A stretch of DNA of 32,045 nt from an uncultured Planctomycetaceae bacterium (lineage in GTDB: Bacteria; Planctomycetota; Planctomycetia; Gemmatales; Gemmataceae), in the NCBI GenBank assembly GCA_903912515.1, contig CAIWHS010000184.1, positions 1 to 32,045 on the forward strand, in the 5' to 3' direction. The number at the start of each line of letters is the position of its first letter. Position 1 is the stretch's first letter. The position numbers were made by a program, and so were the translations under genes. Of the stretch, positions 28,197 to 32,045 are shown in pieces. The notes beneath the pieces are model-generated. The model ran no database searches, was not told where the DNA came from, and worked only from the letters and a program-made list of their open reading frames with translations.

Positions 28197-29867
28197 ATGA
28201 GTACCACCGTCAGTGAATTGAAGGCCAAGGGTGTGCCGTTCGTTAACAACGAACCTTCCAAGGTCACCTATTTGAATCACGAAAATACCGTGGCATCCTG
28301 GCTGCTAACGCTGGATCACAAGCGTATTGGCGTGATGTATTTGATTTCGATGACCTTCATGTTTCTTTTGGGCGGGATATTCGCCGGTATTATCCGGGCT
28401 GAATTGATCACGCCTAAGGGGGATATGCTTTCGAGTGATTTTTACAACAAAACATTCACCGCCCATGGCGTGATCATGGTGTTTTTTGTGTTGATTCCGG
28501 CTGTGCCCGCCAGCTTGGGCAACTTTATTATGCCCTTGATGCTTGGCGCCAAGGATGTGGCGTTTCCCAGACTGAACCTGATGAGCTGGTATCTGTATGT
28601 CATTGGTGCGGTTTTCACCCTACTAGCCATGCTCCTAGGGGGTGTGGATACTGGTTGGACCTTCTACACGCCCCTCTCGAGTACCTATTCGAATGGCAAT
28701 GTGATGGTTGTTGCCGCTGGTTTGTTTATTTTGGGTTTTTCGTCCATTCTGACTGGTTTGAACTTCATTGTGACTATTCACCGGATGCGCGCCCCGGGTT
28801 TGACTTGGTTCCGCTTGCCTCTGTTTGTTTGGGCACTCTACGCCACTTCAATTATCCAACTTTTGGGAACCCCAGTAATTGCCATCACCCTCTCGCTTTT
28901 GGGTCTTGAGCGGGTTTTGGGAGTTGGAATTTTTGATCCGCGTCTGGGTGGTGACCCCATCTTGTTCCAGCACCTGTTTTGGTTTTACAGCCATCCTGCT
29001 GTGTATATCATGATTTTGCCCCCATTGGGTGTGGCGAGCGAATTGGTTACCACTTTCAGCCGTAAGCCCATTTTTGGTTACCAGATGATTGCTGGTTCCA
29101 GTTTGGCAATTGCTATCTTCAGTTTCATCGTGTGGGCGCACCACATGTTCACTTCGGGCATATCCCCTTACGCTGCGATGTTTTTCTCGCTGCTCACTTT
29201 CTCGGTCGCCATTCCCTCGGGTATCAAGGTCTTCACCTGGCTGGGGACCATGTGGCGTGGCTCCATCGTTAACGACAGCCCCATGTGGTTTGCCTATGGG
29301 TTCATCGGGCTTTTCACCATTGGTGGCCTTACCGGACTGTTCTTGTCGACCTTGGGCACCGATATTCACCTGCATGACACCTACTTTGTGGTGGCTCACT
29401 TTCACTATGTGATGGTGGGTGGAGCCATTGTGGGGCTTATGGGTGGGTTGCATTTCTGGTGGCCGAAAATGTTTGGTCGCATGTACAATGAGCCGTTGGC
29501 GAAGCTTTCGGCCTTCTTTGTGTTTGCCGGCTTTAACCTCACCTTCTTTCCCCAGTTTCTGCTTGGGTATTTGGGTATGCCCCGGCGGTATCACGAATAT
29601 CCGGCTGAGATGCAGGTGATGAATGTCTTTTCAACCGCCGGCGCCTTAGTGCTGGGGCTTGGATACATCATGCCCATGATCTATCTCACCTATGCAGCCT
29701 TTTGGGGGCCCAAAGCATCCAAAAACCCATGGGGTGCGACAACCCTTGATTGGACTGCCACGGACTCCCCTCCTACTCCGCACAATTTCGAGGGCCAACC
29801 GGTCGTGACCGAGGAACCCTACCACTACAAGTCTACCGAGAACAAGGAGCACGCCCTTGCACACTGA
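28197..29867 (+). CDS. coxA: Cytochrome c oxidase subunit I (haem-copper oxidase, A2-type)
   Basis: [64 protein letters not shown]. Confidence 0.97.
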   Translation: MSTTVSELKAKGVPFVNNEPSKVTYLNHENTVASWLLTLDHKRIGVMYLISMTFMFLLGGIFAGIIRAELITPKGDMLSSDFYNKTFTAHGVIMVFFVLIPAVPASLGNFIMPLMLGAKDVAFPRLNLMSWYLYVIGAVFTLLAMLLGGVDTGWTFYTPLSSTYSNGNVMVVAAGLFILGFSSILTGLNFIVTIHRMRAPGLTWFRLPLFVWALYATSIIQLLGTPVIAITLSLLGLERVLGVGIFDPRLGGDPILFQHLFWFYSHPAVYIMILPPLGVASELVTTFSRKPIFGYQMIAGSSLAIAIFSFIVWAHHMFTSGISPYAAMFFSLLTFSVAIPSGIKVFTWLGTMWRGSIVNDSPMWFAYGFIGLFTIGGLTGLFLSTLGTDIHLHDTYFVVAHFHYVMVGGAIVGLMGGLHFWWPKMFGRMYNEPLAKLSAFFVFAGFNLTFFPQFLLGYLGMPRRYHEYPAEMQVMNVFSTAGALVLGLGYIMPMIYLTYAAFWGPKASKNPWGATTLDWTATDSPPTPHNFEGQPVVTEEPYHYKSTENKEHALAH

Positions 29868-30660
29868 CACCAAGGTGACCGGCCATTCCGGTCAGGTTCA
29901 GGCGGGCGGACATGATGTGGGCCACGGGCATGCATCAGATTTAGCCCATCACTTCGAGAACCATTACCAGCAGCACGAAGCCGGTAATTTGGGTATGTGG
30001 ATGTTTTTGTCCACCGAAGTGCTATTCTTTGGTGGCATGTTCGGTGCCTACACCGTTTATCGCTACAAATTTGAAAAGGTTTTTGAGCAGGCCAGCAACA
30101 TCCTTGATCCGTTGCTGGGTGGCATCAACACCATTATTCTTTTGTTCAGCTCGGTCACCATGGCCTTGGCTGTGCGCTCGGCTCAGCAGGGCAAGGGTAA
30201 GGCGATTGTCGGTTGGATGGCTGCAACCATCATTTTCGGCCTAGCCTTTTTGGGTGTGAAGGCTTTTGAGTGGAAGCACGATTTTGCCATTCATGTTTTT
30301 CCCACGAAGGACTTTTGTTGGTCTTACGCGCGGGAAATGCACAAGACTCACCAGCACCCCGAATATAAACCCAACGCTCCCGCCAAGTTCTATGAGGAAG
30401 ACGCCAAGAACCCTGAATCCAAGCAGGGTAAGCTTTTCTTCTTCCTCTATTTCACCATGACTGGCTTGCACGGTCTGCACATGATCATTGGTTTTGGAAT
30501 CATGGCAGTCATCATGGTCTATGCTTGGAATGGTTATTACACCAAAAACTACTTTGTGCCTGTTGAGTCCGTTGGCCTCTATTGGCACTTTGTCGACTTG
30601 GTGTGGATCTTCCTCTATCCGCTGCTTTACCTGTTGGGCGCCCATTTGGCTTCCCATTGA
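29857..30660 (+). CDS. coxC: Cytochrome c oxidase subunit III
   Basis: [63 protein letters not shown]; putative TTG start overlapping the coxA 3' end. Confidence 0.95.
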   Translation: MHTDTKVTGHSGQVQAGGHDVGHGHASDLAHHFENHYQQHEAGNLGMWMFLSTEVLFFGGMFGAYTVYRYKFEKVFEQASNILDPLLGGINTIILLFSSVTMALAVRSAQQGKGKAIVGWMAATIIFGLAFLGVKAFEWKHDFAIHVFPTKDFCWSYAREMHKTHQHPEYKPNAPAKFYEEDAKNPESKQGKLFFFLYFTMTGLHGLHMIIGFGIMAVIMVYAWNGYYTKNYFVPVESVGLYWHFVDLVWIFLYPLLYLLGAHLASH

Positions 30661-30709
30661 TTGCCGGTTAATTGAAACGCTTGGCCTGAACTGATTTTGG
30701 AGCCCGAAG

Positions 30710-31069
30710 ATGAGCGCTCACGACCATCATGAAGAGATGCACCCACCCGCCCCGGTGTGGATGTATGTGGTCAATTTTTTGGTATTGGTTGTGCTAACAA
30801 TTGTTACCTACTTTGTGGCAACCAAAGACCTTGGTGCCATGAGCACACCCGTTGCCTTGGGGATTGCGGTTGTCAAAGCAGGATTGGTTGTGCTGTTTTT
30901 CATGCACGTTTTCGAGAGTGGCCCGCTGACCAAGCTGACTATTTTTAGTTCACTTTTTATGGTGGCTGTTCTTTGCGGTTTCTTCCTGGTTGATTACAGC
31001 ACCCGTAACTTGGAAGTGCTGCCACCTGAAGAAACTGCGCCTGTTGTTGAGAAGTCTGCCAAAAGCTGA
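30710..31069 (+). CDS. Cytochrome c oxidase subunit IV family protein
   Basis: 119 aa, three TM segments, FLVLVVLTIVTYFVA, VKAGLVVLFFMHVFESGPLTK; follows coxC. Confidence 0.9.
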   Translation: MSAHDHHEEMHPPAPVWMYVVNFLVLVVLTIVTYFVATKDLGAMSTPVALGIAVVKAGLVVLFFMHVFESGPLTKLTIFSSLFMVAVLCGFFLVDYSTRNLEVLPPEETAPVVEKSAKS

Positions 31070-31093
31070 TCTAGAAATTGTTTGTTAACCTTT

Positions 31094-31125
31094 AACGCCT
31101 CCCTGTCTGACAGGGTGGCGTTTTT
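31094..31125. terminator. Rho-independent terminator, probably bidirectional
   Basis: AACGCC-T-CCCTG TCTGA CAGGG-T-GGCGTT followed by T-run; lies between convergent genes. Confidence 0.88.
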
Positions 31126-31127
31126 GT

Positions 31128-32045
31128 TTAATGGGCCGTTTTGTAACCAAAGGATTGAAACAGGTCGTTTTGGGCGAGAGGCATCGCTTGGTCTACAGCT
31201 TTGTGCATGGGGCCATCGATCATCGTGGCAAAAGATTTGCCTGCGAGGTTGGCATTGGTGTTCGTTAAAATCGCCCAACTGAGGCCATCGTGGCGGCGCA
31301 CCAAAATGGATCCTGTTCCGGGCAGTGACCCGGTGTGCCACAGGTTGTAGCTGCCTTTTTTCACCTCGCGCACCTGCCAGCCCCAGCCGTACCAAATTGC
31401 GTTGTCAGTGGCAGGGAAGCTTGGTTTGGCCACCAACTTGGAAATACTTTCTGCCTTGAGAAGGACAGGTTTGGAGTTGGGGTTTAAAACCATGGCCCAG
31501 CGCAGCAAATCTGTGGCCGATGCCACCCAGCCGCCATGAGCGTCCATAGCTTCGAGGCACCAGGCTCCATAGGGTTCCTCCACATCGGGGCCTTTTGCCA
31601 TCCTTGAAGGAGAGCGCCTGGCCTTGGCATCGTGGTAGGTCGCCTCTTGGGGCAGGCTATTGGCCCGCAAGGTTTTACCCAAACGCATGGAAGTGATGCC
31701 AAGGGGTGCGAGAATTTCCTTTTGTGTGGATTCCTCGTAAGGCATGCCAGTCGCTTTCTCAATGACCCGGCCCAGCAGGCAGTAGCCGAAATTGGAGTAG
31801 GCATAGCGTGAGCCGGGATCAAAATCGAGCGGCTGTTCGAGCATGTGGCGAATGATGTCCCATGGCATCGCTGGGTAGGGTATGCCGGCTTTCTGGCAGA
31901 TGGTGGCCGAATGGAACATCGGATCAAACGATTGGGCCCGGTCCCATCCCCCTGAATGCTGCAGGCAATGCTCGATCGTAATTTTTTTCCACCGGGGGTC
32001 TTTGGCGGGGGGAAGGCCAAGATAAGAATGGATAGGAGTGCTGGC
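31128..32045 (-). CDS. Serine beta-lactamase-family hydrolase (partial; 5' end beyond the window)
   Basis: YSNFGYCLLGRVIEKATGMPYEE (YxN), WHTGSLPGTGS; the same frame stays open past the ORF-track start to 32045, reading ...WKKITIEHCLQHSGGWDRAQSFDPMF, typical of this family. Confidence 0.9.
   Translation of the reverse strand, partial: ASTPIHSYLGLPPAKDPRWKKITIEHCLQHSGGWDRAQSFDPMFHSATICQKAGIPYPAMPWDIIRHMLEQPLDFDPGSRYAYSNFGYCLLGRVIEKATGMPYEESTQKEILAPLGITSMRLGKTLRANSLPQEATYHDAKARRSPSRMAKGPDVEEPYGAWCLEAMDAHGGWVASATDLLRWAMVLNPNSKPVLLKAESISKLVAKPSFPATDNAIWYGWGWQVREVKKGSYNLWHTGSLPGTGSILVRRHDGLSWAILTNTNANLAGKSFATMIDGPMHKAVDQAMPLAQNDLFQSFGYKTAH

Noticed and set aside
1-32045. CRISPR arrays, tRNAs, rRNAs, transposases or prophage genes
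   Set aside because: None seen. The only tandem array is the coding 51-bp repeat in rluB, which has no spacers.

Overview
This 32 kb window is dense, GC-rich bacterial chromosome. The gene content (Tat-exported Gfo/Idh/MocA oxidoreductases, Cys-type sulfatase, PQQ-like beta-propeller protein, alternative complex III plus caa3 oxidase) suggests a planctomycete-like organism; that placement is inference. The main landmark is a co-directional respiratory locus at ~17.2-31.1 kb. It holds actA (pentaheme), actB, actC, actD, actE, actF, an unidentified single-TM protein, a SCO-family protein, coxB (CuA plus fused cytochrome c), coxA (A2-type, YSHPAVY), coxC and a subunit IV gene, and ends at a strong hairpin terminator. 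Left of it are a minus-strand group (thymidine kinase, eutC, APC permease, with no eutB in view), a DUF4258-like ORF, two Gfo/Idh/MocA proteins, a PQQ-like protein, a dicarboxylate/amino-acid:cation symporter, an archaeal-type phosphoglycerate mutase, a sulfatase, a YceH/DUF480 protein, an RsuA/RluB-type pseudouridine synthase with a 17-aa tandem-repeat tail, and a PyrK-like flavoprotein. A serine beta-lactamase-family gene runs off the right edge. The best candidates for something undescribed are (i) the single-TM protein between actF and sco, (ii) a ~460-bp non-coding region with several nested inverted repeats at 11.7-12.16 kb, (iii) the repeat-tailed pseudouridine synthase, and (iv) the eutC-permease pair without eutB. 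I see no CRISPR array, tRNA, rRNA, transposase or clear defence system.
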